Below are positions 8,757-15,631 of a stretch of 64,000 nt of DNA, one piece after another. How positions within the stretch are numbered: position 1 is the stretch's first letter; every line of letters begins with the position of its first letter. This DNA comes from Hahella ganghwensis DSM 17046 (GTDB lineage: Bacteria; Pseudomonadota; Gammaproteobacteria; Pseudomonadales; Oleiphilaceae): NCBI RefSeq assembly GCF_000376785.1, contig NZ_AQXX01000144.1:62001-126000 (forward strand), written 5' to 3'. The notes below the pieces were generated by a model that was not told the origin of the DNA, ran no database searches, and saw only the letters and a list, made by a program, of their open reading frames with translations. Made by a program: the position numbers and the translations under genes.

Positions 8757-10283
8757 CTATTTCACCAAGCTTAGAGCCTTTTCGATGCCGGTGTCTTTCC
8801 CCGCGTTTACATCGTCCGGCCACATATAAACTACCTTATGGGCTGGTGGTATACCGATACTTTCAAAATTCTCGCCTTTAGGCGAAGTGTAAACTTCATT
8901 GGATAACGAGTAATCCCATCCATTGGGCAGCTCAAAGCCTAGAGTATCTGAAAGAATACCCCCTGTTGATTCCCCGATTAACGTCACCTGTGGCAGGTTA
9001 CGCATCGTCAGTGAAAAGGTTTCAGCGCCGCTATAGGTACTGCCTCCTATCAGCAGGTAAACCGGTTTTGAGTAATGCAAAGCGCCAGTGGGTTTCAACG
9101 TGATGTGTTGGGTGTCGGTGTAGCCACTTCTGTGACGGGCTTTCTTGCTGAAAGCATGAAGACCTTTTTGAGTGAACCTGCCAGCGATCTCCAGGGAATT
9201 ACTATCATAGCCTCCCTGATTCCGGCGAACATCGATAATCAGGGCATCGGTGGTATACAGAGCTCCCATTGCTTCATCCATGGCCGCTTTAAGTATTTGA
9301 TGATTGGCATCGTAATCAGCATCGGGGTTTGCCGAATACTCGGCCATGTCATCAACCAATAGATATCCCACCTTCCGAGTTGACCGGCTCTGGTCAAGAA
9401 CCCCGTAACAGATATTATCATTTGCCAGGCAGTTCAGATCATCCAGGTATGTCATGAGGTTATCGACATTCTGACGGTCTAAATCTTTCAGAAAGCGATT
9501 GAGCCGGGCGTTATAGAAGGTATAAAAGTCCTGATATTTATTCTGAGCTTCGAACTCTTTTTGCAGTGTGTTCTTGGGATGATGATCATCGAAATAGGTC
9601 TGAAGCCTTTGCAGCCAGAGTGGATCCTTCGCGGGAGAAAAAAGCTCATCGTCGTTGACCAGATTGATATGGCCGTCATTGATTGGAGAGAGCATTTCCT
9701 TGAATAAGCTGAAGAGAGCCTGACTACTGTCTATGTCTTTGAGCTTTTCACGGCTTCGGGCATCTGTCTTTGTCCAATCGATTCCGCGAGCATCGAAGAA
9801 AGCATAGTAATCATAAAAGGTGTGCCAGAACACTTCATAATTGGCTTGGTAGTTGGTGTCTGGATTGGGGGTGTCATCCTCGCAGCGTTGGGGAAGTTTA
9901 TTCAGCTTAATCCTGATGTAAGGATGGATATCGCTGGGGATATTTTGGGGAATGGTCCTAAAGCTTTTCTTATCGCCGCTGAGTGAAACTTTTCCGAGTA
10001 TGTCGTCAGCCTGCGATAGTGTGATTTCATCCAGTTTGAAACAGTTCATGCGGTCGTATTGGTATACCGATACTGTATTCTCATTAAAATCCACAATTTG
10101 TCCGTACCCTTTCTGTTCCCATACTCCGGTGAGCTTGGAAGCATAAATCGTTTTGGGTTTGCCATGGTTTTTTACAGATTCATCAACGTTACATGCTGTT
10201 ATTGATAAAGCCAAAGAAACCGTGCCGGTCAATTTGGCGATATCTGACAGCGTACACTTCCCATTGTTGAGTGCGGGCTTCAT
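8757..10283 (-). CDS. S41-family (C-terminal processing type) peptidase, predicted lipoprotein
   Basis: A protein of about 508 residues with a lipoprotein signal (LSITAC, lipid Cys at residue 31), so it is probably membrane-anchored. The C-terminal half carries the S41 fold: YLLVDDMAEY, DALIIDVRRNQGGYDSNS and the nucleophile motif GGSTYSGAETF (near residue 415) followed by GESTGGILSD and IGIPP. No PDZ domain is evident, as in the S41B/IRBP-like branch. The ORF extends up to 10505, but the added 74 residues do not look like a signal. The ATG at 10283 has AAGGA upstream and starts directly before the signal sequence. The substrate is unknown. Confidence 0.87.
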   Translation of the reverse strand: MKPALNNGKCTLSDIAKLTGTVSLALSITACNVDESVKNHGKPKTIYASKLTGVWEQKGYGQIVDFNENTVSVYQYDRMNCFKLDEITLSQADDILGKVSLSGDKKSFRTIPQNIPSDIHPYIRIKLNKLPQRCEDDTPNPDTNYQANYEVFWHTFYDYYAFFDARGIDWTKTDARSREKLKDIDSSQALFSLFKEMLSPINDGHINLVNDDELFSPAKDPLWLQRLQTYFDDHHPKNTLQKEFEAQNKYQDFYTFYNARLNRFLKDLDRQNVDNLMTYLDDLNCLANDNICYGVLDQSRSTRKVGYLLVDDMAEYSANPDADYDANHQILKAAMDEAMGALYTTDALIIDVRRNQGGYDSNSLEIAGRFTQKGLHAFSKKARHRSGYTDTQHITLKPTGALHYSKPVYLLIGGSTYSGAETFSLTMRNLPQVTLIGESTGGILSDTLGFELPNGWDYSLSNEVYTSPKGENFESIGIPPAHKVVYMWPDDVNAGKDTGIEKALSLVK

Positions 10284-10492
10284 GAGTTTTTCCTTAATAC
10301 AGATAAGATTATCAGCATTATCATTGCCTGCTCGGGGGATCTCCTTAGCGAAATTGGGATCAATTGTCCTGTTATGGGGTGTCGCCGTGACCCTTTGCGA
10401 CAATTTGGGACAGAGTTGAACCGGGCAGGGCTCGCTATTCGTATTAAGCTGGGCTTTAATAACAGGAAAGGACCGCCTGAATCCGAACTGCC

Positions 10493-11179
10493 ATGTTAAC
10501 GACACTTGAACCTGTTGCCGAAAATCTCTGGACTGTTTCTGCCCCTCAGAACTTTCTGATATTTCATGTAGGGACCAAAATGACGGTTGTTCGTTTGAGC
10601 AACGGTACCCTGCTTCTTCATTCGCCAGTTTCCATCAGCCATCAGGTGAAGGAGGCTTTGGATGAACTGGGGCCTGTTTCTCACATCGTCTGTCCCAATC
10701 TTTTCCATCATCTTTATGCTGGGGAGGTACTTAAGCTTTACCCCACTGCCAAATTGCACGGCCCGGTAAAACTACATAGGAAACGTAAAGATCTGCCGTT
10801 TGATTTTATATTGTCCGACGAGCCCCATCCGGACTGGCAGGATGATCTGGAGGTCCTGACAATTCAGGGTAGTCTGCTGAACGAGACAGTGTTTTATCAC
10901 AAGCCAACGGCGACGCTGATCAGTTGTGATCTGGTAGAGAACTTTCGTACTTCCGGCCACTGGCCCACTCTGCTTTGGCTGAAAACCGGTGGCATACAGG
11001 GTAAAGTCGGGTGGCATCATCTGCTAAAACTGGTCTATTGGAATCGGGCGGAAGCCAGGCAAAGTATTGCAAAGATACTTGAGTGGCCGTTTGAAAGGGC
11101 CGTTATTTCTCATGGACGGATTTTAGAAGAGAACGCTCACGAATCCGTTGAGAAAGCTTTCAAATGGCTGTTGAAATAG
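10493..11179 (+). CDS. DUF4336-family protein (metallo-beta-lactamase-like)
   Basis: The 228-residue protein resembles DUF4336 proteins, degenerate relatives of the metallo-beta-lactamase fold. It has ENLWTVSAP, VVRLSNGTLLLHSPV, HIVCPNLFHHLYAGEV and TATLISCDLVENF. The family's function is not established. It starts 209 bases from the divergent S41 gene and leads a run of four rightward genes, with the next start (11188) only 8 bases after its stop. Confidence 0.83.
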   Translation: MLTTLEPVAENLWTVSAPQNFLIFHVGTKMTVVRLSNGTLLLHSPVSISHQVKEALDELGPVSHIVCPNLFHHLYAGEVLKLYPTAKLHGPVKLHRKRKDLPFDFILSDEPHPDWQDDLEVLTIQGSLLNETVFYHKPTATLISCDLVENFRTSGHWPTLLWLKTGGIQGKVGWHHLLKLVYWNRAEARQSIAKILEWPFERAVISHGRILEENAHESVEKAFKWLLK

Positions 11180-11187
11180 GTGAGTAT

Positions 11188-11472
11188 ATGAGCAACGACC
11201 AGATTCTGGTGAAACGAGTGGTGTTGGATGTTTTGAAGCCACTTCAGCCGAATGCCCTGGATTTCACCCGGCAACTGACTACCTCAGCAGGTGGATGTCA
11301 GGTAAAAGTACAGGTGGTCGAAGTCGATAGTCAGACAGAGAGCCTAATGGTGGAGGTTACCGGTGAAAATGTGCCGGTGGATCGAATAATAGAGGTGATT
11401 CGAGGAACTGGAGCAACAGTACATAGTATTGATGAAGTGGAAGCAGAAAACCCGGTATCTGACAGGGAATGA
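11188..11472 (+). CDS. DUF211-domain protein
   Basis: This is a small protein of about 94 residues that resembles DUF211: a ferredoxin-like fold with VKRVVLDVLKPLQPNALDFTRQLTTSAGGCQVKVQVVEVD near the start, then ENVPVDRIIEVIRGTGATVHSIDEVEA. The family is best known from archaea. The ORF opens at 11164, but the ATG at 11188 has AGGTGAG in front and matches the domain start. It is followed after 5 bases by a membrane protein gene, and the pair may act together as a small soluble subunit and a transporter. That partnership is inferred from position. Confidence 0.82.
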   Translation: MSNDQILVKRVVLDVLKPLQPNALDFTRQLTTSAGGCQVKVQVVEVDSQTESLMVEVTGENVPVDRIIEVIRGTGATVHSIDEVEAENPVSDRE

Positions 11473-11477
11473 ATTAA

Positions 11478-12056
11478 GTGGGATTTTTGAGTGACCTGCA
11501 ATATGTCATCCGATTGACCAAGTCTCAGGGAATCGCCCGCCGCTATCTGATCACCAACGGTTTTGATGGTGCCTTTACCATGCTAGGGCTCAATATGGGG
11601 TTTTATGTCAGCAACCATACTGATCTCAACGTTGTCTTTCATGCCTGCCTTGGTGCAGCCATTGCCTTGGCTGTCAGCGGCCTGTCCAGCGCCTATATCA
11701 GTGAGTCTGCAGAGCGTCTGAAATCATTACGGGAACTTGAGCAGGCAATGGTGGCGGATTTGTCAGGGACAGTCCACGCCCAGGCGGTAAAGATTATCCC
11801 TGTCTGGGTGGCGCTGGTGAATAGTGTGTCACCCCTGATAGTGGTCATTGTTATCACCGCACCTGTCTGGCTGGCTTTAGCGAATCTGAATCCTTTTCCA
11901 GATCCTGTTGCCACATCCATTCTTGTCGCTTTCGCGGTATTGTTTGCGCTAGGTGTCTATGCTGGAAAAATCGGTGGAACATCATTGTTCCGAACCGGCC
12001 TGCGAACTTTGATGATCGGAATTGCGATCAGTATGTTGGTGTTGTTGATTGGGTAG
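11478..12056 (+). CDS. VIT1/CCC1-like integral membrane protein
   Basis: A 192-residue membrane protein that begins at a GTG (GGGA about 10 bases upstream). The sequence ARRYLITNGFDGAFTMLGLNMGFY is like the first helix of VIT1/CCC1 divalent-metal transporters. A polar linker with acidic and basic residues (SAYISESAERLKSLRELEQAM) follows the second helix, and three more hydrophobic segments complete it. Eukaryotic family members move iron or manganese, but key metal-site residues cannot be checked here by eye. It is coupled to the DUF211 gene. Transport of a metal or another cation is a guess from the family. Confidence 0.72.
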   Translation: MGFLSDLQYVIRLTKSQGIARRYLITNGFDGAFTMLGLNMGFYVSNHTDLNVVFHACLGAAIALAVSGLSSAYISESAERLKSLRELEQAMVADLSGTVHAQAVKIIPVWVALVNSVSPLIVVIVITAPVWLALANLNPFPDPVATSILVAFAVLFALGVYAGKIGGTSLFRTGLRTLMIGIAISMLVLLIG

Positions 12057-12097
12057 TAAGTGTTCGTATTAAGGCCAAAAACTTTCCTAAAAAGATA

Positions 12098-12418
12098 ATG
12101 ACTATGAAAAAAGCTGCCTTACCTCTTATTGTTTTAATTCTATTCGTCGGCTTTACCGCCGTGGTGATGCTACAGGCGGAGCAGTCATTAATTGCTTTTG
12201 GCCTGTCGTTGATGTCTCAACCGGATACAGCGCAGGTTGTGATTGATCTCTACATCATGGCTGGTCTGGCCTGTGTCTGGATGTTCTATGATCTTAAAGC
12301 CCGAAATAAACCCGTTATTCACATCATTCCATATGCACTATTGACCGCTATATTTGTGTCTGTTGGTCCGCTTCTCTACTTGGTTGTGAGGTGCTGCTCG
12401 GAGCAGGAAAAGCGTTAA
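12098..12418 (+). CDS. Small membrane protein, DUF2834-like
   Basis: A 106-residue protein with three hydrophobic segments at about residues 6-25, 48-64 and 76-96. The pattern QPDTAQVVIDLYIMAGLACVWMFYDLKARNK resembles DUF2834 proteins. The start could be at the first or second ATG (12098 or 12104). It lies 41 bases after the VIT1-like gene on the same strand. Function unknown. Confidence 0.7.
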   Translation: MTMKKAALPLIVLILFVGFTAVVMLQAEQSLIAFGLSLMSQPDTAQVVIDLYIMAGLACVWMFYDLKARNKPVIHIIPYALLTAIFVSVGPLLYLVVRCCSEQEKR

Positions 12419-12495
12419 GCACAGGTAAAGAGGGCGCGTCAGCGCTAAAAAATTTTACAGGGTTTGTTCGGAGGATAACTTTCTAGTTGTTGAAA

Positions 12496-12522
12496 GCGTA
12501 TTTGTTGGTGTGTGAAATACGC
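12496..12522 (-). terminator. Stem-loop at the end of the ART/macro cassette
   Basis: On the minus strand GCGTATTT and AAATACGC form an 8-bp stem around an 11-base loop that begins at the stop codon of the macro-domain gene. It is followed by CTTTCAACAAC rather than a pure T-run. It is a probable transcript end for the three-gene cassette. Confidence 0.5.
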
Positions 12523-12995
12523 TAAAGGTCATAAACCAATACTTCTATATCCGCATGTATTAGAGTTGTTAAGATGATTGGTTCTATCTCTTCCCAGGTA
12601 CCCCCAGCTAATCCGCAGCCAATTCGAGGCATATGAACAGAAGCGTTTTTGCTTTTGGCAAATATGGCGACTTTTTCTAGCCCCTTTCTCACTGCTTCAT
12701 ATCTGATAGGAGGCTCCTTTTGCTTGCTTCGTTTCGAGTAAACACCGTGTTGCCCAATGATGTTGGCAACAGTGGTGTCAGGTTCAACCTCAATAAATTG
12801 AACATCTCCAAGATTAGGCGTGGGCTCTGCGCTAAAAGCATTTTTATAACTTGTCTCAGGTAGCTTCCACTTCTTACTGATAGCTAAAACGAACCCTTTG
12901 CCCCACTTCCCCAGATCATTGCAAATATGGACAATAACTTTATGGTTATCGCCCAGAGGGTTGGTTGCATCCCCTTGTATATACTTGATGTTCAT
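12522..12995 (-). CDS. Macro-domain protein (ADP-ribose binding or hydrolysing), probable antidote
   Basis: A single-domain macro protein of about 157 residues. The ADP-ribose fold is clear: GDATNP (residues 8-13), HICNDLGKWGKGFVLAISKKW (23-43, catalytic-loop side), ANIIGQHGVYSKRSKQKEPPIRYEAV, and the phosphate loop MPRIGCGLAGGTWEEIEPII. By eye, the positions matching the catalytic Lys and Asp of TARG1 are not conserved, so it may bind, hydrolyse by another route, or act as a phosphatase. The ATG at 12995 overlaps the upstream DUF6881-like stop as ATGA, so the two are coupled. In DarTG a macro protein neutralises an ADP-ribosyltransferase, and the same role is inferred here for the ART gene two places upstream. 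Confidence 0.9.
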   Translation of the reverse strand: MNIKYIQGDATNPLGDNHKVIVHICNDLGKWGKGFVLAISKKWKLPETSYKNAFSAEPTPNLGDVQFIEVEPDTTVANIIGQHGVYSKRSKQKEPPIRYEAVRKGLEKVAIFAKSKNASVHMPRIGCGLAGGTWEEIEPIILTTLIHADIEVLVYDL

Positions 12996-13270
12996 TTTAT
13001 CGCTTCTATCCAAACTTTCTCGAAATCCTGTTTGGTTATCTCACGAACAGCGAATTCTGTTTGGCTCCTAATTTCTGCCAGTGTTGGTACGGGAGCTATA
13101 CCCAGCCGGGTTGGAGCAATAGATTTTTGAGTGGAAGCGTAGGTCATTTTTCCGTCAGCAAATATTTCCACTTTTCTGGTTTCATACCGGTTTGGATCCA
13201 ACTCGCTATAAAATTCCTTTGGATAGCCAGCGGGAGTACTGATCCATTGCGAATAGATATATGTGCTCAT
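12992..13270 (-). CDS. DUF6881-like small protein, middle gene of the ART cassette
   Basis: This 92-residue soluble protein resembles DUF6881 (YIYSQWISTPAGYPKEFYSELDPNRYETRKVEIFADGKMTYAS, then PTLAEIRSQTEFAVREITKQDFEKVWIEA). AGGACG precedes the ATG. It sits 8 bases after the ADP-ribosyltransferase gene and overlaps the macro gene by 4 bases. Tight packing directly after a toxin-like gene is the usual place for an immunity or antitoxin protein. I know of no proven role for the family, so this is inference. Confidence 0.75.
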   Translation of the reverse strand: MSTYIYSQWISTPAGYPKEFYSELDPNRYETRKVEIFADGKMTYASTQKSIAPTRLGIAPVPTLAEIRSQTEFAVREITKQDFEKVWIEAIK

Positions 13271-13278
13271 ATTTCGTC

Positions 13279-13614
13279 CTAGTTCTTACCATGGCCTGTT
13301 AGGCGGTGCGATATATCAAGTGGAAGATTATTCGGGATCAGATAGACATTCTTTCGTCCATAAATAACATCCAGGCCGCGGACGTCAATATTAATATGAT
13401 ATTCGAACCTCTTGCCAGCCCAAGGAATCCCGAAGAAAATCATGGAAAGTTGAGAAGGTCTTTTTGATCTTGGGGTGATGTTACTAACATACTGCCCCTC
13501 TCCAAATCGGGCATCCTTTGGGTTGTTGGCCTTCAGTGAAGGATTGATAGCTTCACTTTCCAGAATCCCTCTATACCCCTGTTCACTCGTATAGTGGTAG
13601 AGAATTCTTTCCAT
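13279..13614 (-). CDS. Stand-alone HYD1-type ADP-ribosyltransferase (Tox-ART-HYD1-like), probable toxin
   Basis: This 111-residue protein consists of little more than an ART domain. It begins with LYHYTSEQGYRGILES (conserved His 7), then DARFGEGQYVSNI (residues 34-46) and the third motif KRFEYHINIDVRGLDVIYG (Glu 71). These match the HYD1 group of toxin ARTs, in which NAD+ is used to modify a target. There is no signal peptide, secretion domain or RHS-type carrier, unlike polymorphic-toxin versions, so it should act inside the producing cell. CAGGAG precedes the ATG. It is the first gene of a three-gene leftward operon ending in a macro-domain protein. Confidence 0.8.
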   Translation of the reverse strand: MERILYHYTSEQGYRGILESEAINPSLKANNPKDARFGEGQYVSNITPRSKRPSQLSMIFFGIPWAGKRFEYHINIDVRGLDVIYGRKNVYLIPNNLPLDISHRLTGHGKN

Positions 13615-13959
13615 GTAAGACTCCTGTAATTGATGTATTAAAGTGTCTATAGGTGGATACTGTAGGTATCAATTTGCTGGGTGATAGATACAAAATGTAT
13701 GCGAAGGGCAAACTTCCATCAATCGTCTATAAGGACTACAGAAGTTCTAAGCTGGTGTTTATGAGAGGCTTACTTTCAATGAACGTGGAACCTGACTTGA
13801 TTAATTAATCTTTCAAATAGGTTGAAAGACTTCGATCTGCTTTAAGTCAACCCGCCTCCTCTGTCGCCTACAGATAATCGGTAACAGCCGATCAGGTATG
13901 TCAAAAGAGGTCGTATGGAGTATATTCAAAGCCATCATAAATGCGTTGAGGAATAAACG
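13615..13959. other. Intergenic region between the ART cassette and the DksA-type gene
   Basis: This stretch of 345 bases holds the candidate ART promoter and a weak 7-bp inverted repeat (CTTTCAA at 13810-13816 with TTGAAAG at 13822-13828). A 37-codon open frame runs at 13695-13808 on the plus strand without a ribosome site. I see no convincing gene. Confidence 0.5.
13646..13672 (-). promoter_or_regulatory. Candidate promoter with embedded inverted repeat for the ART cassette
   Basis: On the minus strand TTGATA (13672-13667) and TATAGA (13651-13646) make a -35/-10 pair with a 15-base spacer, slightly short of the usual 17. The predicted start lies about 25 bases before the ART gene. GATAC-TGTAG-GTATC (13656-13670) is an inverted repeat inside the spacer, a good place for an autorepressor to bind. 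Confidence 0.4.
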
Positions 13960-14226
13960 ATGGCAGGTGGTTGGTCTCGTGATGGCGCGGTGCAGGATCA
14001 AATCGACGCCAGTATTGAAGATGAGGTGGCAAGGGCCAGAAGCCGGTTGGTGTCAGGAGAAAGCGCAACTCATTGTGATGAGTGTGATGCTGAAATACCT
14101 GAAGCTCGCCGAAAAGCGCTTCCCGGAATAAGGCTTTGTATTCGTTGTCAGTCTGCGCTCGAAGAGAGTGAAACGGGGTCTGGTGGTATCAACCGTCGCG
14201 GTAGTAAGGATAGCCAGCTCCGGTAG
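13960..14226 (+). CDS. DksA/TraR C4-type zinc-finger protein (YbiI-like)
   Basis: The 88-residue protein has a C4 zinc finger made by Cys39, Cys42, Cys60 and Cys63 (CDEC and CIRC) within HCDECDAEIPEARRKALPGIRLCIRCQ, the signature of the small DksA/TraR relatives such as YbiI. These lack the long coiled coil of DksA itself. The MAGGWSRDGAVQDQID start is typical of the family. GAGG lies 8-9 bases before the ATG. Family members touch RNA polymerase; the role of this small type is unclear. Confidence 0.88.
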   Translation: MAGGWSRDGAVQDQIDASIEDEVARARSRLVSGESATHCDECDAEIPEARRKALPGIRLCIRCQSALEESETGSGGINRRGSKDSQLR

Positions 14227-14303
14227 ATGATCTTCTGGTAAAAGGTATTCCTGAAGCTGAAGTGGAAGGATACTGGAACTATATTTTGACAGGCAATGTT
14301 GTT

Positions 14304-14690
14304 ATGGACATCAAAGATAATCTGAATGAGTTTCTGGTTATTTCCCGAGGACATTGGGATAAGGACAAATCGCCTGAAGAGATACAGGCGGCCATTGATC
14401 AGTTTTATGCCTGGATTGAACAAGAGATTAACGCTGGCAGGATGCGGGCGGGTCAGAGATTATCCAGTCTCGGGAAAGTGGTACAGAAGCAGGGCGTGAC
14501 GGATGACCCCTATACGGAAACCAGGGAAATCATTGGGGGTTATTGGTTTATCATGGCGGAAAGTCTTGAGGAAGCGGCGAATCTTGCTTCCCGGAATCCC
14601 TGTCTGGAATGCGGGCTTCTCTACGAAATCCGACCAATTGAGAATGCGCTGGCCAGCGCCTATCAAAAGACTTCTGAAACGCCAAAGTAG
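14304..14690 (+). CDS. YCII-domain (DGPFAETKE-type) protein
   Basis: A protein of about 128 residues with the YCII-related fold: FLVISRGHWDKDKSPEEIQAAIDQFYAWIEQ, then TDDPYTETREIIGGYWFIMAESLEEAANLA, and NPCLECGLLYEIRPIE. The DPYTETRE segment is a variant of the family's DGPFAETKE motif. Many relatives sit beside sigma factors; none is here. A GTG at 14262 would extend it by 14 residues with no clear ribosome site. The ATG at 14304 matches the domain start. The biochemical role is not known. Confidence 0.82.
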   Translation: MDIKDNLNEFLVISRGHWDKDKSPEEIQAAIDQFYAWIEQEINAGRMRAGQRLSSLGKVVQKQGVTDDPYTETREIIGGYWFIMAESLEEAANLASRNPCLECGLLYEIRPIENALASAYQKTSETPK

Positions 14691-14786
14691 CCTTATGTAA
14701 CAGGTTACCTGAATATAATCGGACCAAAATTCTACCGGGTATCATTGCCCACTTTGGTTGCTTTAAATAATGACGCAACCATCAAG

Positions 14787-14924
14787 ATGAAATCAAAAGT
14801 TGTATCCTTTGCGTTCTGTAGAGATCATGTCTCCGCAAGGAGACTGCTGTCTCTATGGGAGCAAGGGATTATAAAGCCTGAGTATTGGAAAAATAGGAAG
14901 GGGAATTTTGGAGAATATTTATGA
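14787..14924 (+). CDS. Possible 45-residue small protein coupled to a methyltransferase gene
   Basis: An ATG at 14787 opens a 45-codon frame whose TGA (14922-14924) overlaps the methyltransferase ATG at 14921 as ATGA, the hallmark of translational coupling. The product is basic and aromatic-rich (MKSKVVSFAFCRDHVSARR at the start, IIKPEYWKNRKGNFGEYL at the end) with no membrane segment. I see no strong ribosome site in front and do not recognise the family. It may be a leader peptide or a real small protein. Confidence 0.38.
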   Translation: MKSKVVSFAFCRDHVSARRLLSLWEQGIIKPEYWKNRKGNFGEYL

Positions 14925-15499
14925 GCGATAGATGGGATGATTATGCCGAGGGCTGGGACACGAACGAGGACGTTATTGTTTATTCGGAGAAGGCATATGA
15001 GTCACTGAGGGCAGTATGCAATATCCAGGGGCTTCGGGTTCTGGACTTTGGCTGTGGTACGGGATTATTAACAGAAAAAATGTCTGCTGTGGCTGACAGT
15101 ATCGTTGCGATTGATCCTTCTGAAAAAATGATCTCAATACTCGAAAATAAGGGATTGGCGAATGTCGCCACGATACAGGCGGAGCTCTCACGGGAGCTTG
15201 TCAGAGACAATGAGATGTTACAGCAGAAATTTGATCTGATTGTTGCATCATCGGCGTTAGCTTTTGTTTCTGATTTTGAACAAACTGTGATCCTGATGAG
15301 TGATCTGCTTAAATCCGGAGGTTGTCTGGTCCAGTGGGACTGGCTGAGTGACAATGGAGGGATGGGATTCAGTAAAGAGGATATTACCCGAGCATACAGT
15401 AACGCCGGCTTTTCTGAAATCGCCGTATCCCTGCCGTTTCAGATGGCGAGCGAAAAAGGGGTGATGAAAGTCATTATGGGCGTCGGTAAAAAGTCCTGA
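14921..15499 (+). CDS. Class I SAM-dependent methyltransferase
   Basis: A 192-residue methyltransferase with motif I VLDFGCGTGLL (residues 40-50), the acidic adenosine-contact VAIDPSEKMISIL, motif III-like FDLIVASSALAFV, and a late QWDWLSDN segment. The single Rossmann domain is the size of UbiE/Tam-like enzymes. GGAG lies 7 bases before the ATG. Nothing nearby points to the substrate. Confidence 0.88.
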   Translation: MSDRWDDYAEGWDTNEDVIVYSEKAYESLRAVCNIQGLRVLDFGCGTGLLTEKMSAVADSIVAIDPSEKMISILENKGLANVATIQAELSRELVRDNEMLQQKFDLIVASSALAFVSDFEQTVILMSDLLKSGGCLVQWDWLSDNGGMGFSKEDITRAYSNAGFSEIAVSLPFQMASEKGVMKVIMGVGKKS

Positions 15500-15551
15500 C
15501 GTCTTTCGGCCATAACTGATTGTGTTAATTGGCTGGAGGGTGTCTTATTAT

Positions 15552-15591
15552 TTTTTTATAAAACCAATCAATTTTTTATAAAACCATTCAA
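15552..15591. repeat. Two tandem 20-bp repeats upstream of the RND operon
   Basis: TTTTTTATAAAACCAATCAA is followed immediately by a second copy with one change (A to T at unit position 16). The pair ends 40 bases before the adaptor gene. The one-unit spacing is close to two helical turns, so it looks like a double site for a regulator or two phased A/T-rich promoter elements. Confidence 0.65.
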
Positions 15592-15631
15592 TGGAAACCA
15601 CATCAGCAAGTCCACGAGCTAGGGAGTCACG

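Noticed and set aside
10284-10505. N-terminal extension of the S41 lipoprotein to 10505
   Set aside because: It would put 74 residues in front of a good lipoprotein signal, and a ribosome site precedes the internal ATG at 10283.
13695-13808. 37-codon plus-strand ORF (MYAKGKLPSIVYKDYRSS...)
   Set aside because: No ribosome site, no known domain and no coupling to a neighbour; most likely chance.
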